Assembly: GCA_001792895.1 (NCBI GenBank)
Contig: MARA01000003.1
Span: forward strand, 2,852,001-2,916,000
Source: Lentinus brumalis
Lineage: Eukaryota > Basidiomycota > Agaricomycetes > Polyporales > Polyporaceae
Direction of reading: 5' to 3'
DNA length: 64,000 nucleotides
The notes under the pieces are model-generated. The model was given only the letters and a program-made list of their open reading frames with translations, was not told where the DNA came from and made no database searches. The position numbers and the translations under genes are program-made. Of the stretch, positions 47,734 through 59,468 are shown in pieces. Within the stretch, counting starts at the first letter, position 1, and each line of letters opens with the position of its first letter.

Positions 47734-48864
47734 TGATACGGCAGCTGCGTCTCTGAGGGCAGAACACCCAACAAATGACAACAACCAACCTGTAAGGGTG
47801 CGAGTGGGCTAGTCGATTCTCGGTCGAGCGGCGACGAAGTCGAGCGTCAGAGGTTCGCGAAGTCGAAGAGCTCGAAAGGGGGAGGGAAGAAGGCGAAAGT
47901 GGTGCGAGGGAAAAGGGGAATCGGCGAGGTGTCGGCGATATATAGCCTAACGACGAATAGCCGTCGGCAAGACGAAACCACGAGGCACTCCGGCCTCGAT
48001 GCGAAGACTCTGCGACGCGATAGCGCGACGAATCGGCCCCGTCCTGGGTGCGCGAGACGACGAAGTCCTTCCTGGACAACTTGGGGCCACGATAGGCTGG
48101 GGGAAGACCACGATAGGTCGACTGGGTCACGATAGACCGACTAGGGCCACGATAGGCCGAACGCGAAGGCTCTTCTTGAGCGAAACCGGCCCTTCCTGGG
48201 CTACCCTTCCTGGGCTACTTGCTGGGCCGACGATACGACACTGGCCGACGATACGGCGAAACTATGAGAAGACTCTGCGACTCAGCTGGACCTTGGACTT
48301 GGAGCGACTCCGGCTCGAAACTGGCGAAAACGTCGAAGAGCGTCGAAACAACCGCGAAACGAGAGCTCGTGACGGAGAGGGGGAAAGGTTCTCTGAATTT
48401 GACGCTTCGCGCGACACACAGACTACAGTACAGGCGATTCGTGCTAAGCGACGACCCGATAAGGCGAGAGCGGTTCGCCCGACTGGTTGGCGACAACGCC
48501 GAAACCACCCGAACCGGCGATCGCTTCGTGACCTCGGCTAGTTATCGTGCACGGACCACGAAGGCGCAATCGGCGACCGATATGACGCGATCGAGACAAC
48601 CGGGGGCCGAAAGGGCCGAAGGCGTCGTTCATAGGCCGTATGGACGATGACCGAACGATAGCGATGGTCGAACCAGTCGAAGGAGCAGGTATCGAGGAAG
48701 GGAGAGTGAAGTGCGGGCGGACCTGGCGACTGAGCCTCGAAGTCGAGCTCTAGCGTAGAGAGTCGTTGACGATTCGCCGATAAAACTGGAGGGGAGACCT
48801 AATCGACGCGAAATAGGACGATCGAGGGGCGATTTCGGGGGCTAGACCAGAGGAGGGCGCATCA
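47734..48864 (-). repeat. 3' LTR of gypsy element B
   Basis: 1,131 bp. Contains a short array of CCACGATAGGYCG-type motifs (about 48088-48165) and a TATATAT-like box on the minus strand near 47937-47947. Confidence 0.95.
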
Positions 48865-48899
48865 TCCCCTCCCCACTGAGATCTGGACTGTCCTCAGTC
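48865..48899 (-). other. Polypurine tract of element B next to the 3' LTR
   Basis: Minus strand AGTGGGGAGGGGA abuts the LTR. This 35-base segment recurs with about four differences at 52757-52791. Confidence 0.75.
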
Positions 48900-48952
48900 C
48901 TCGAGGCATCGCGATAGCGCTAACATCGATGGCCGGAAGGTCGACGAAGAGG

Positions 48953-48959
48953 TATAAAA
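48953..48959 (+). promoter_or_regulatory. TATA box of antisense gene 1 in element B
   Basis: TATAAAA on the plus strand, 53 nt before the ATG at 49012 and about 90 bp inside the LTR edge. Confidence 0.65.
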
Positions 48960-49011
48960 GGGCGAAAATGAAGAAGAGGGTGTCCCAGTCGACGCTTGCG
49001 CTGCCATCGCC

Positions 49012-49622
49012 ATGGTCAACACCGCCGAACGCAACCGAATTGTCGCTGTCTTGATCCCCGAGGCCCTTCACCAGCTGCGAGCTGCTGTAGCCGACCTCGA
49101 ACGCCTATGCCAGGACCACGACACCGATAACGGCTACATCGCCGAAGCCTACTCGAAGATCGCCGACCTGCTGGTGAGCCTAGCGAACTCTGCTCGATTC
49201 AACCATCGGCGCGATGGCTAAACCGTCTCTTCGTCCAGACGTCGTGCTTCATCTTTCGAAATGACGCCGACGATGCCCTGTTCGATACTATGCGCGACGC
49301 CCAGAGTCGCACCTTCGCCGCCCTTCGGACGTGGCCCCACGAGGGCACTCGCCTCGCCCTTCAGTTCGCCGAAGAATACGAAGACGGCCGTCGTAGCGTC
49401 TTGCTGCGCGAAACCACCTTCTCGAGGGCGGCGACGCGACTCGAGCACGATATCTTCCGTCGTGCCCGACGCGTCGCGAACGCGGCGACTTCGACGAACC
49501 TGGACTTGATCATCTCGATTGAGGCCCAGTTGCGCCAAATCGACCGTCGCGCGAACGAACTTGACCTGGAGGTGTCGACTTTGCAGCGAAGGGACCGTGC
49601 TCGCATCTTCGACCTGAACTAG
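49012..49622 (+). CDS. Antisense gene 1 of gypsy B, helical protein of unknown function
   Basis: Exon 1 (49012-49173) and exon 2 (49239-49622) join in phase over a 65-bp GTGAGC...CCAG intron to give 181 aa. Without splicing the frame stops at once. Sequence such as LIPEALHQLRAAVADLERL and NLDLIISIEAQLRQIDRRAN suggests a mostly helical, possibly coiled-coil protein; the middle is Arg-rich. No domain or cysteine motif is recognised. It is transcribed against gag-pol from its own TATA box. Confidence 0.65.
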
Positions 49623-50012
49623 TGCCGCGAAACAGGTCCGCTCCGGGGGCGATCGGTGGTGTCGGGTTGGAGCCGGCTGTCGAAGGTTTCGGCGGACAGA
49701 GCCCGCGCTGATCGAGGGGAGGGAGGGAAGAGGCCGAGGGCTGGAAGCGGAATGACGGGAGCGAGAATTAAATCGACGGAGCGCCTGTGCTCCCCGTTTT
49801 GGCAGGAGAATGAACGCTTTCGCTGACAAGGTTTGAAGTGTTGTCGACGAGAAGCACCAATGCAGGGTCCTTCTCTGATCGCCGCCGAGAAGCAGATTGG
49901 CGACCCTTAGGCCCGGCCGGGAGCTGACTCTGGTGCGCCCATATAGGTAGGCTGGCTGAGTGAAAATTGCCAGGACTCCGCTCCCTCCCGCTTGTCTCTC
50001 TCTCCGACTGCC
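49623..50012 (+). other. Spacer between the two antisense genes of element B
   Basis: Presumed 3' end of gene 1 and promoter of gene 2. No other feature is seen. Confidence 0.4.
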
Positions 50013-52142
50013 ATGCCCTCGCCCGCGCCCTCTACTCGTGCCACCTCTGTGCCCGCTTCCACCACCGCTGCGATGGCAACGCCGGCGACCGTGCCTACGA
50101 CTGTGCCTGAGGAGGGCGCGCCGACTCCCTCCGCCCCTCGCGCTGACGCCCCGACCGACGACACTGCTGCGCTGGTTGCCTCCGACGACGAAGCCGACGA
50201 CCCCGACGCGCTCGACAATTTCGTCAAGAGCTGGAAGTACGAGCCCCACCCGCTCGCCGAAGAAGCCTACGCTGCCGCGGCGAAGCGTTTCCTCGACTTC
50301 GTGGTAAGTTGCCGCCTCGTCGCATGCGCTCGTCCCGGCGATCCTCGCTAATCGTCGCGCTTGCCTAGGAGAGCTACGCAACCGAGGGTGTGAACCTCGA
50401 CGCGACCTTCGCGCAGTTTTGGTTGCAGTTCGCGGGGTTCGCGGGCGGTCGTACCCGGCTCGAGTTCTTCCAGGGGTACCTACGGGCTTCGCGCGAAGCT
50501 TGGTTGGCGTTCGCCGAAGACCAACTCAACAACGCCCAATTCGCCATCGAGCAAGCGAACGAGGAGCAGACCGAGTGGCGGCGTCGGCACCGTCTCCCGA
50601 AGACCGACCCGGACTACGTTAACGACAAGAAGTTTGTCGCCGCCATGGATGCGTGCTCCGCTCGCCTCGATTCGGCCAAGAAGGTCGAGAAGGGGCTCGA
50701 CGCTAAACGGCGTGTTCTACGGACCCTCGGTACGTTTGACGAGTCGGTCGCTGTCTTCGGAGCTAAACTGGGCTTTGACCCACAGTCGAACAGGTCAAGA
50801 AGGCGATCAGCGACGGCGTCGAGGTCTGCGAATCGACCCTGCTGAAGCTCGCGCCGCCCGTGGGTTGTGGGATTCCCCGGATCCAGGAGTGGGACGAGGA
50901 GGCTCCTGCCGACGCTTCCGACGACGAGTCGATCGTCGAGGTTTCGGCCCCGCGCGCGAAGTCGAAGACCGCCCCTGAACCCTCGCAGGACGATGAGGAC
51001 GAAATCGACGCGATCACTGCCCCGACCGCCCCTATTCCCTCGACGCCTTCGATTTCGACGAAGCGGCACCGCTCCTCGGGTTCGAAGGTCGATCCGTCGC
51101 CTACCGGTCCTGCGGCGAAGCGGCCCAAGTTCGCGAACTTCGTCAAGGCCGCGGCGATTACCAGCGCGCTTGGGTTCCTGCGGGAGTCGCCTCCGTTGAA
51201 GGTCTTCGAGCGCGCCTGCGTCATCTTCGACGGCCGCGTACGTGCCCTTCGCCCTTCTGTCGAGCATCCAGCTGCTGACCTTCGTTCGACCAGTGCGAGC
51301 GATGCGAGAAAGTCCCGAAGCGGGAGTGTGGCCGCCACCACCAGCTGCGCTGCAAACAGTGCCAGACCGACAACCAGTCGTGCCGCTACGGCTGTTCGAT
51401 GAACGTTTTCGGCGAAATACGCAGTACGTCCCCCGATCCTGGCTTCGACCGAATCGGCCTCGTCGCTGACCTTTGCCCCTCGTTCGCAGTTCCTAGGCTG
51501 TCCAAGCCCGGCGCCCAGTTCAACGGCGTCGGCATCGAGTTGTGCCCCAACCTGTCGGCGGAGGACGAGGACGCCGTCGTCCAGCTCATCCGCAAGTTCC
51601 AGAAGAGCCCGCGACTCATCCTCGCCTTCGACCAAGGCCTGATCGACGCTCGGCTGGAGGCTCTCGGCTTGCCTACCGGCGCGAACCCCACTCCCTACAT
51701 GGTCGACGACCACATCGCGAAGGCCTCCGACGACAAGACCGTCGTCGCCGCGATCCCTTCCTCGGTATCGACGGCCGTCGGCAAGGACGCTCCGCCTGTC
51801 GCCTCTGGTTCGCGCCGTTCGCGGTCCCGGCGACGGGCTTCGGCGATGCCTCGGGTTCCCTCGACTGCCCCTTCCAGTTCGGCGGCTGATACCGAGCTCG
51901 CCTCTGTGGTGCGCGCTTCCGAGATCGAGTTCGTGCGCTCGCAGGCGAACACTCTGACGGTGCAGCTGTGGACGGTGGCGAACGAGCTCGCCAAGGCTCG
52001 GAAGCAGGAGGAGAGCCTTTCGGGGCTGCCGTTCGGCGAGTACCCCGGTGCTACTACCGCTGTCACTTTCGCCCAACTCGCCGCGGGGCGCCGTCCTGTC
52101 TCCGGCGTCGACCAGCTCCTGAAGTTGTCGGACGACGAGTAG
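50013..52142 (+). CDS. Antisense gene 2 of gypsy B, zinc-cluster-like protein
   Basis: Five exons on the plus strand with boundaries near 50303/50370, 50730/50790, 51237/51294 and 51420/51485; all junctions are GT-AG and in phase. The N-terminus is Ser/Thr/Pro/Ala-rich and acidic. Exon 2 is helical (LRASREAWLAFAEDQLNNAQ). Exon 3 has a Ser/Asp-rich part and a basic patch (STKRHRSSGSK). Exon 4 encodes six cysteines, C-x2-C-x7-C-x7-C-x2-C-x6-C, recalling the antisense protein of element A. The last exon has a helical region, an SRRSRSRRRAS basic patch and a short acidic end. The start at 50013 (MPSPAPSTRATS) follows a weak CATATAGG box near 49940. Function unknown; nucleic-acid binding is inferred. 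Confidence 0.7.
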
Positions 52143-52756
52143 GTGGGTCGCGTCGGCTCCTGCCTCGCCGTCGGCTGGTTCGTTGGCCTCGTCGTGGGGT
52201 TCGCCATCGTGCTCGCCGTCGTCGTCGTCGTCGTCCTCGTCGTCCTCGTCGTCCTCGTCGTCGTCTTCGTCTCCCTGCCGCGCCCGTCGTCGCGTCGGCC
52301 TACCTGTACTATACTGATTAGTTCGTCGTCGTCGCCCGCATCTCATATCGAAAATAGGTAGAAAAGGTACTCTAAGCTTCGGACTATCGTTAGCCAGCTT
52401 AGGTAGCGTCGAATAGGCTGCGTCGAGCTTCGCTGTCTGAGTGGCTGGCCGAATCGTCTCGTATGAAAGTCGTATCGCAATGCATATCGTTTTTCTTGGT
52501 ATCAGAAGTTGTGATTGAAGACTAAAAGTGTAGAAACAATTGTTGGAATGGGGAGTCTATCGTCGTCACTGTAACTTGGTGGCCGATTGCCGAATCGCGC
52601 ACCGTAGTCATAGAATCGCGGCGAAACCGCCGATTAATCGAACAAAAACACCGAAATTGAACTTGAAAGGAAAGGACGGAAACATCGTGTATCGTAAACT
52701 GAGAAATCGAACTATCGCCTATCGTAAAGCCTATCGTACATGGTAGTCGTTCTACC
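52143..52756. other. Spacer between antisense gene 2 and the internal polypurine tract
   Basis: A GTC/GTCGTC-rich stretch (about 52185-52270) then AT-richer DNA with CTATCGTAAA-like repeats near 52690-52740. It probably holds the 3' untranslated regions of antisense gene 2 and of pol. Confidence 0.4.
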
Positions 52757-52791
52757 TCCCCTCCCCACTGAAACCTCGACTGTCCTCAGTC
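52757..52791 (-). other. Second, internal polypurine-tract copy in element B
   Basis: Matches 48865-48899, including the whole AGTGGGGAGGGGA tract, and lies just 3' of the integrase stop. The antisense module lies between the two copies. Confidence 0.7.
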
Positions 52792-52827
52792 GACGCGACG
52801 GGCGGGTGGGTGGGTAGCTGGGTGTGT

Positions 52828-54161
52828 CTATTCGCGATCGTCATCGTCGTCGATCAGAGCGTAGTCCTCGTCGCCTTCGGCCGGACCATCTGACTCCTCG
52901 AGCGTGCGTAGGCGTTCGTCCCCGATGTCGAGAGCGTCGCGAGGTAGGGAGATCGACTTATCGCGGGCGAGGTAGGGAATGAGACGAAACGCGGCGACCG
53001 GCCGATCGAAGACCGCCCCATTGAGTTCGGCGATAATGTACGCGCCACCCTTGTTGCGCGAAACGACCGCATAGGGGCCGAGGTACCGCGGCCGCATCTT
53101 GCGATTGAGTGACTTCTCAATGGCTGTGTTGCGCATGAGGACGAGTCGGCCGGGCTTGAAGTCGTAGTTGCGAATAGTGAAGCGATTTTCGCGTTCGAAC
53201 TTCTTCGCGGCCTCTACTCGTTGACGGAAGACCGAACTGCGGAGCTTCTCGAGTTGTTCGGGCCGCTTCTGTAGCGCAATCGCCCGACGAGCGACCAGTT
53301 CGGCGGTGGAGAGCATAGTTGTCGGGATAGGCATGAGGTACGTGGCTTCGGCGATATCGAAAGGCATGATGGGGCTCGTGCCGGTGACTGCGAAGTAGGG
53401 CGAGCAACCGAGTCGTCGCCGAACCGTGATTCTGTCGGCCCAGAGCACCGAGTACACGCGCGAAACCCACTGTTCCTGTTCTCCCGAACATGCCTTGACG
53501 AGGCTGTCGCGAATGTTGAAGTGGGGTCGCTCGACGACGCCGTTCGCTTGCGAGTTGTAGCCCGAAATCCGGATGTGCGAGATGTGGTAGTTCGATTCGA
53601 GGTATTGCAGCGCCGCTACCCAGGGCGATCCGTTGTCCGAGATGATTTCGCTGACTGCGCCCCACCGACATAGAAGGTCCTGATAGAGCCAATCGCCGAT
53701 CGCCTTCGCCGACTGGACCGTCGATGCTCGACCTTCAGAGTACGACGTCGTCGCGCACCGCGCGTGGAAGAAATGCTTGTATCGGCCTGGCATGTCCATC
53801 GAGTCGACATGCACTCGGACCATCGGCGGCGCCGGGAAGGCGACGGTAGGGGGAATATGGACCTTCGTCGTCTGCCGAACCTGACACTGATGGCAAGACT
53901 TCACATACCACGCGATATCGGCGTTGATGTCCGGCCACCAGAACCGATCGGCGACGAACGACCGTGTTGCGTAGATGCCGCGATGGCCGACGTAATCGTG
54001 CATGTCGACGAGTACCTGCGGTCTCAGATCGGCTCCTAAAACGCGACGATGGGCCCCCGTTCGCTCGATCCGCCAGAGCCGCGACTGTTTATCGGCGAAG
54101 AAGCCCGACGCGTACTTGACGAACGACTTGAGCTCCTTCTCGCTGAGACCTTCCAGCAGCT
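52828..54161 (-). CDS. Integrase of gypsy B pol (3' part, downstream of insertion C)
   Basis: Begins at the edge of insertion C with LLEGLSEKELKSFVKYASG, then the HHCC zinc domain (HDYVGHRG ... CHQCQVRQ), the DDE core (VDSMDMPG, EIISDNGSPW, NGVVERPHFNIRD) and a GPY-like part (MRPRYLGPYAVVSRNKGGAYI). It ends in an acidic tail (EGDEDYALIDDDDD) without a chromodomain. It is cut off from the reverse-transcriptase frame by insertion C, so a full Pol cannot be made from this copy. Confidence 0.92.
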
Positions 54162-54770
54162 GTTGTAGTTCTGATATATCACGAACAGGTTGTTGGCCTA
54201 GAGGCTTTTACAATATATGTAGGCAAGGTTCGTGATGTATTACGAATTGCCGGGGAAACCTCCCGGGGCTTCCCAATATGGCAGGCCACCTCCCGGAGGC
54301 CTGTTATCAGTAGATTAGGCCCCGGTGGCTGTTATCTCTATAGATAACAGCCTAATCTCATCTGTCATGTGGCTCCCGCGCGTCCGATTAGGGCGCTTAT
54401 ACGCCATCGCGCCTCCCGACGGCTTCCTACCAAATATGGCAATACTCCGCTCCTGGCAGCATACAGGGGTACTTCCTCCCCCTGTAGCTCGCTCATTTCT
54501 TCACCGTTTAGCCTCGCGTTTTTTGCTGTCTACTCGTCCTGCCAATGCGCATCTATCGCGCCCTACGCGCCAACGTATGTTGCAGTATGTAGCTTGCTGT
54601 TCTGTGTATTGATGGCGCCATTTGTGGGAACAGAAACGCGCATAGCGTTAGCAGTTCCGAACGCGTCGCCTTGCAAAAGGGCTTCCCAAACGCGCACCGC
54701 CTGCAGCTTTCGAACGGTACCGGCGGCGTAGCATTTCGCGCGGCCGATCCGCAGGTAGGTCCTGTTCTCC
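54162..54770 (+). repeat. Left terminal inverted repeat of element C
   Basis: 609 bp. Near 54329-54352 it contains a small palindrome (GGCTGTTATC...GATAACAGCC). Confidence 0.88.
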
Positions 54771-55570
54771 TCATGGGCTTTGCAGTAGGTACAAATATAC
54801 TCTCTGCATCATTATTACTCTTGTTCGGAGTGCGCACGCATGTGTCCCACTATTGGGGGGTCTCCAGGACTCGATCAAATTTGCAAAGATGAAATTATGA
54901 CCGCTGTGTACCACATAAGGTACTGTTCTCCTCCTCAGCACAGCAGGGCTTCCTCTTTTGACCATATATCAGTCAATGCTGCTCCGTTTGCCTTCAGGGC
55001 TGTTGTGACAAGTTTATATATGTTATGCGCAGTGTCTGAGCGCCATATAATGGCACACAATGAGTTTGAGAGTGCTGTATACTCTGTCCTGATGATTACA
55101 TTGGGCGAGTAGCAGAAGGTCCATCTCTCCATCATTAGCCCACGTATGCTCACCCAAACAATATTTCCAGATACACGTGAATGTTCCGCATTTATGAACC
55201 TATTTCTGTAAGATTCTGCCTTGTTTATGCTGAGGTACAGCACACTTTCCCCATGTATGCTGATGGACACTTGATGGCTCACTTCTCAGTGACTTCACTA
55301 CATATGAACTGCGTTGTTATTGCATCATTTACATACAATGCAGCTGCATGTGTCTATAACATTACAGCATTATCGGACTAAAGCCTGGACATCAGTCAGG
55401 TTATCAGTAGCACACAGAGTACCACAGATCCTGCCTGCTGTAGGAAATGGATAAGAGTAAACATAGGACGGTCGGGTAGGCGCTGGCCCTAGCGTTCCGG
55501 CGGGCCAAGGTGCAGGGGTAACGGACAGGAATTGGCCGAGATATGGGGTGAGGAAGCCGAAGGGCAGGGT

Positions 55571-55663
55571 GTCTTAACCACAGGTAAGACGCTGTTGGGC
55601 ACAGCACGATAAGACACATCAAGCCTCTTATGGAATGTGGCTGCGTCTTACTGCAGTTAAGAC
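55571..55663. repeat. Small inverted repeat in the core of element C
   Basis: GTCTTAACCACAGGTAAGAC at 55571 is mirrored at 55643-55663 with a few differences. The 93-bp unit could be a nested miniature element or a hairpin. Confidence 0.5.
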
Positions 55664-56437
55664 CCTCCTGCACTCTTTCCTCACATTCTCCTCGAGTTCT
55701 CCACCGTTCAGCACGTACGCGGGCTTGTTAGAAAGCTGCGGTATGCGCGCATGTAGCGGTGGCATCCATTTGCTTATCCAATGTCAGCAACGAGCGCAAT
55801 CTACAGTCCCTTCCCAAACACTGATAGCTTGTCAGCTGTTCACTACAGCCCACGATAAGAAAATTATATACACTATAGATACCTTCTTGTACTGCCCAAC
55901 GCCTCTGGAACGCTTCAGCGATGTACCTGTGAGGACGGTGAAGATATACTGTAATGTGCCTCTGGTGGTGTAATGGTCCACTATCGGACATCCTTGCATG
56001 TCTGGAACAGCGATCATAACTACATAATAGAGGGACGCATAGTCTAAAACCCTCACAAAAAGAACGAGCCAATTCTACCAATAATTGAAGGAGATACATG
56101 GGCAGAAGTGCCGGGAGGAGTACATACCATATAACAGCAACCAGTGGTCTCCAGGGCCGGCATGTGGCCTTGATAGAACGGAGACCGCTTCCCCATGCTG
56201 GAAACCTCAGACTTGGTGTGATACGCTCTACATGGAGGCCGGTATATGCCATTCTGTTATCCTAAAATGCGCAATTGGCAGAAGTGCCACATAGATAGGT
56301 ATGCTGGCCCATAGTAACGTGCTACAGGCCGACACTGTAGCCTACACATATAGGTACATACTGAAAAAAAATTGGTATGATACTCTGTACTAATGAGCGA
56401 GTTATGAGGGTGGCAAGTGCATGTTCTGTACTTATGG

Positions 56438-57046
56438 GGAGAACAGGACCTACCTGCGGATCGGCCGCGCGAAATGCTACGCCGCCGGTACCGTTCGAAA
56501 GCTGCAGGCGGTGCGCGTTTGGGAAGCCCTTTTGCAAGGCGACGCGTTCGGAATTGCTAACGCTATGCGCGTTTCTGTTCCCACAAATGGCGCCATCAAT
56601 ACACAGAACAGCAAGCTACATACTGCAACATACGTTGGCGCGTAGGGCGCGATAGATGCGCATTGACAGGAAGAGTAGACAGCAAAAAACGCGAGGCTAA
56701 ACGGTGAAGAAATGAGCAAGCTACAGGGGGAGGAAGTACCCCTGTATGCTGCCAGGAGCGGAGTATTGCCATATTTGGTAGGAAGCCGTCGGGAGGCGCG
56801 ATGGCGTATAAGCGCCCTAATCGGACGCGCGGGAGCCACATGACAGATGAGATTAGGCTGTTATCTATAGAGATAACAGCCACCGGGGCCTAATCTACTG
56901 ATAACAGGCCTCCGGGAGGTGGCCTGCCATATTGGGAAGCCCCGGGAGGTTTCCCCGGCAATTCGTAATACATCACGAACCTTGCCTACATATATTGTAA
57001 AAGCCTCTAGGCCAACAACCTGTTCGTGATATATCAGAACTACAAC
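56438..57046 (-). repeat. Right terminal inverted repeat of element C
   Basis: 609 bp, the inverse of the left repeat with a handful of single-base differences, mostly transitions. Confidence 0.88.
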
Positions 57047-59468
57047 AGCTAGTGGACCTTCGGGGCGTTTCTTGTCGACGAGGAAGTCGCGAACTTGCGC
57101 TACACGAGCTTCGAGCGCCAGGGCCTTCGCCGATCGAGGGAACTGCGCGTAGGAAGGAGCTTCGATGGTTGGTAGCTTCGCGGCGGTACCGCTCGTCTGC
57201 TGGGCGAAGACCGCGACTGGGGCGAGTGGCCGATCCAGGGGTTCCCGGAGGGGAGCACTGCCGAGTCGAGCGACTGGCGGCGGGTTGACGATGTGTAGGA
57301 ATCCATAGAGCTCGTCGACCCAATCGTCGAAGTCGTCCTCTGGTTCGGGGGTGTCCCCTGGCTGCGCTGGTCGCCTCGATAGTCCGTCAGGGCCGTGTAG
57401 CACGCCGGGCACATGCACGAGCTCGAAGTGGAAGAGGTTGATCGAGACGATCCACCGATTCATCGACGCCGAAGGCGCGATATCGGGGTTCTGAAGCATC
57501 CCCTTGATGTAGCGAGCGTCCACTTCGACGATTAAGTTGCGAACGCCGATTAGATAGAACCGCAGGGCCCGCAGCGCGCGGTAGAGGCCATACAACTCGA
57601 GCTTCGGCTGCGAGAACCGCGCTTCGCGATCGTTGAGGGTAATCGACCCGAACCGATTGTAGTAGCGAAGTTTGGGGTTCGTTGGGTCGCGCTGACAGAG
57701 CTGATAGCCGACTGCGATGTACGAGGTGTCGACCGCGAGGATGACCGGCGAGTCCGAAGTGTAGTCGATCGCGCGCAGCGCTGGCGAATCGAGCAGTGCC
57801 TGCTTGAGATCGGCCATAGCCTGGAGCTGTTCGGGGCCGAATTCGAACGGAACGTCCTTTCGCGTGAGCTTGACGAGGTGATGGGCCTTCTTCGCGAAGT
57901 CCTTGATGAAGATTCGCGCGACGCCGATCGTCCCGAGGAAAGCGCGGACTTCTGAGAGATCCTTGCAAGGGCCCCAGTTCGTGACGGCCTCGAGTCGCTT
58001 CGCATCGGGTCGGCGGCCTTCGCGCGTGCAGAAATGGCCGATAGACATGAACTCCGGTGCGGCGATGAACGACTTTCGGCCAGAGAACGTTCCGCCTGCG
58101 AACTTGACTCGCTGGACACACCGATTGACGTCCTGGAAGTGCTCCCACACGAATCGGCGGATGCCGGGGTTTTCGGGGATCGCTTCGGCGACACCGTCGT
58201 CGTCGAGGTACTCCGACGCCGGGCCTTTGATCGTGACGTCGTCGATGTAGGGGATCGTGACATGTGGGATTTCGGGCTGCAAGATGAAAGTCACGTCGTC
58301 GTGGAAGATAGGGACCGAATTAGACCAGCCCATCGGCAAGGTAGTGAGTCGCATCGCGCCGAAAGGGGTCTGGAACGTCGTCAGGTCGCGCGAAGCCTCG
58401 TCGATTTCGCGTTCGTCGTAGCCGACGTAGAGGTCGAGTGTCGATCCGCAGGCCCGACCGGCGAACTGTTCGGCGATATGGTCCGGAATCGGCGGTACAC
58501 CTGAGTGCTGAATCGTGACGGCGTTGAGCGGCTCGAGACTATGGACGATTCGAATGTTCCCATCCTTCTTGAGGACACAGAACCACCGCGATCGGTACGA
58601 AGCGTTCGACGGCTCGTAGACGCCGGCGTCGATCTTCTTCTGGATGAGCGCAGTCGCCTGATCGTAGATCCCAGGGGGAATCGGGAAGTTCTTTTCGACC
58701 CAGGGGACATGCGGTACGACCGGAAAGCGCACGGGAGGGAACATGTCGCGGCGAAAACTACCGCGCTCCGAATCGCCCAGGCGAACGCGCGATTCTGCTT
58801 GCACATGAGATCGTCGAGAAGGTCGAGTTCGGCCGGTTGGAGCCACTTATGGGCCGCGCGAAGCGCGTCGCGACGTTCGAGCGTGTATCGACCGGTCGGC
58901 ACGAATGCCGGCGGATTTGGGTCGAGCGAAGGCATGTCGGCGAGAGGGTCGCCGATGCGATTGCGAACGATGCGGTACTCCTGCGGGAGTTCGCCGACGA
59001 TCGCCCGAACTTTTTGCGCGACCGGCTTGTACTTCTTCTTCGACTTGAGGAAGATCGCGATCGGCCGTTGCGCGTAGGGGGTCGATAACTGGGGGAATAG
59101 GGACGAGACGAAGAGCTGGACTGTCGAGACATGTTTTTGGTGGCAAAAGACGGGAAAGCCTTCGCGATTTTCTGGCTAATAGACGAGAAGAGAGACTGAG
59201 TTGGAGAGGAGACAGGGAAAGGAGACTGAGAGACACTAGGGGCCGAATCGTCGGCCTTCGACGACGGCGGAACCGCGAAGAAGCTCGAGCGAACTTGCGG
59301 GGCGATCGTTTCGTCATCGCAGGCGAATAAATACTGCTGGGCTATTGTAGCCGGTTCTATATCTTGTAGGGGGGTGTAGGCGGTGCCTTCGATCTCCTGG
59401 GTATCGTGGTCATAGTCGAAGACGAAGGCGATATCTCCCTGATGCGCGATCAGATCCTCGAAGCCTAA
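57047..59468 (-). CDS. Reverse transcriptase and RNase H of gypsy B pol (frame-broken)
   Basis: Starts in the -1 frame after gag-protease (LGFEDLIAHQGDIAFVFDYD), through a linker and PSLDPNPPAFVPTGRYTLERR. The RT domain follows: SRWFCVLKKDGNIRIVHSLE, STLDLYVGYDEREI, FGAMRLTTLPMGWSNS and the catalytic box YIDDV in place of the common YLDDI. RNase H follows (PVILAVDTSYIAVGYQL, PKLELYGLYRALRALRFYL) and VPGVLHGPDGLSRRP. One-base frame changes occur near 59150 (AFP/VFCHQ) and near 58785 (NRAFAW to GDSERGSFRR). The 3' end is interrupted by element C at 57047, where the frame would enter the integrase part. Confidence 0.88.

Larger units (their letters stand above)
54162..57046. mobile_element. Element C: 2,885-bp element with 609-bp terminal inverted repeats
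   Basis: 54162-54770 and the reverse complement of 56438-57046 match with few differences. The outer ends read GTTGTAGTTCTGATATATCA. AGCT flanks both sides (54158-54161 and 57047-57050) and could be a 4-bp target duplication. The core (54771-56437) is much more AT-rich than the surroundings and has only short ORFs (plus 54840-55112 and 55181-55381, minus 54935-55282) without recognised transposase motifs, so the element looks non-autonomous. The superfamily is undecided; a 4-bp duplication occurs in Sola- and Academ-like groups. Confidence 0.85.

Noticed and set aside
55635..55973. Protein-like ORFs in the AT-rich core of element C
   Set aside because: Composition alone lengthens chance ORFs on both strands here; no motif of a transposase or other enzyme could be seen.
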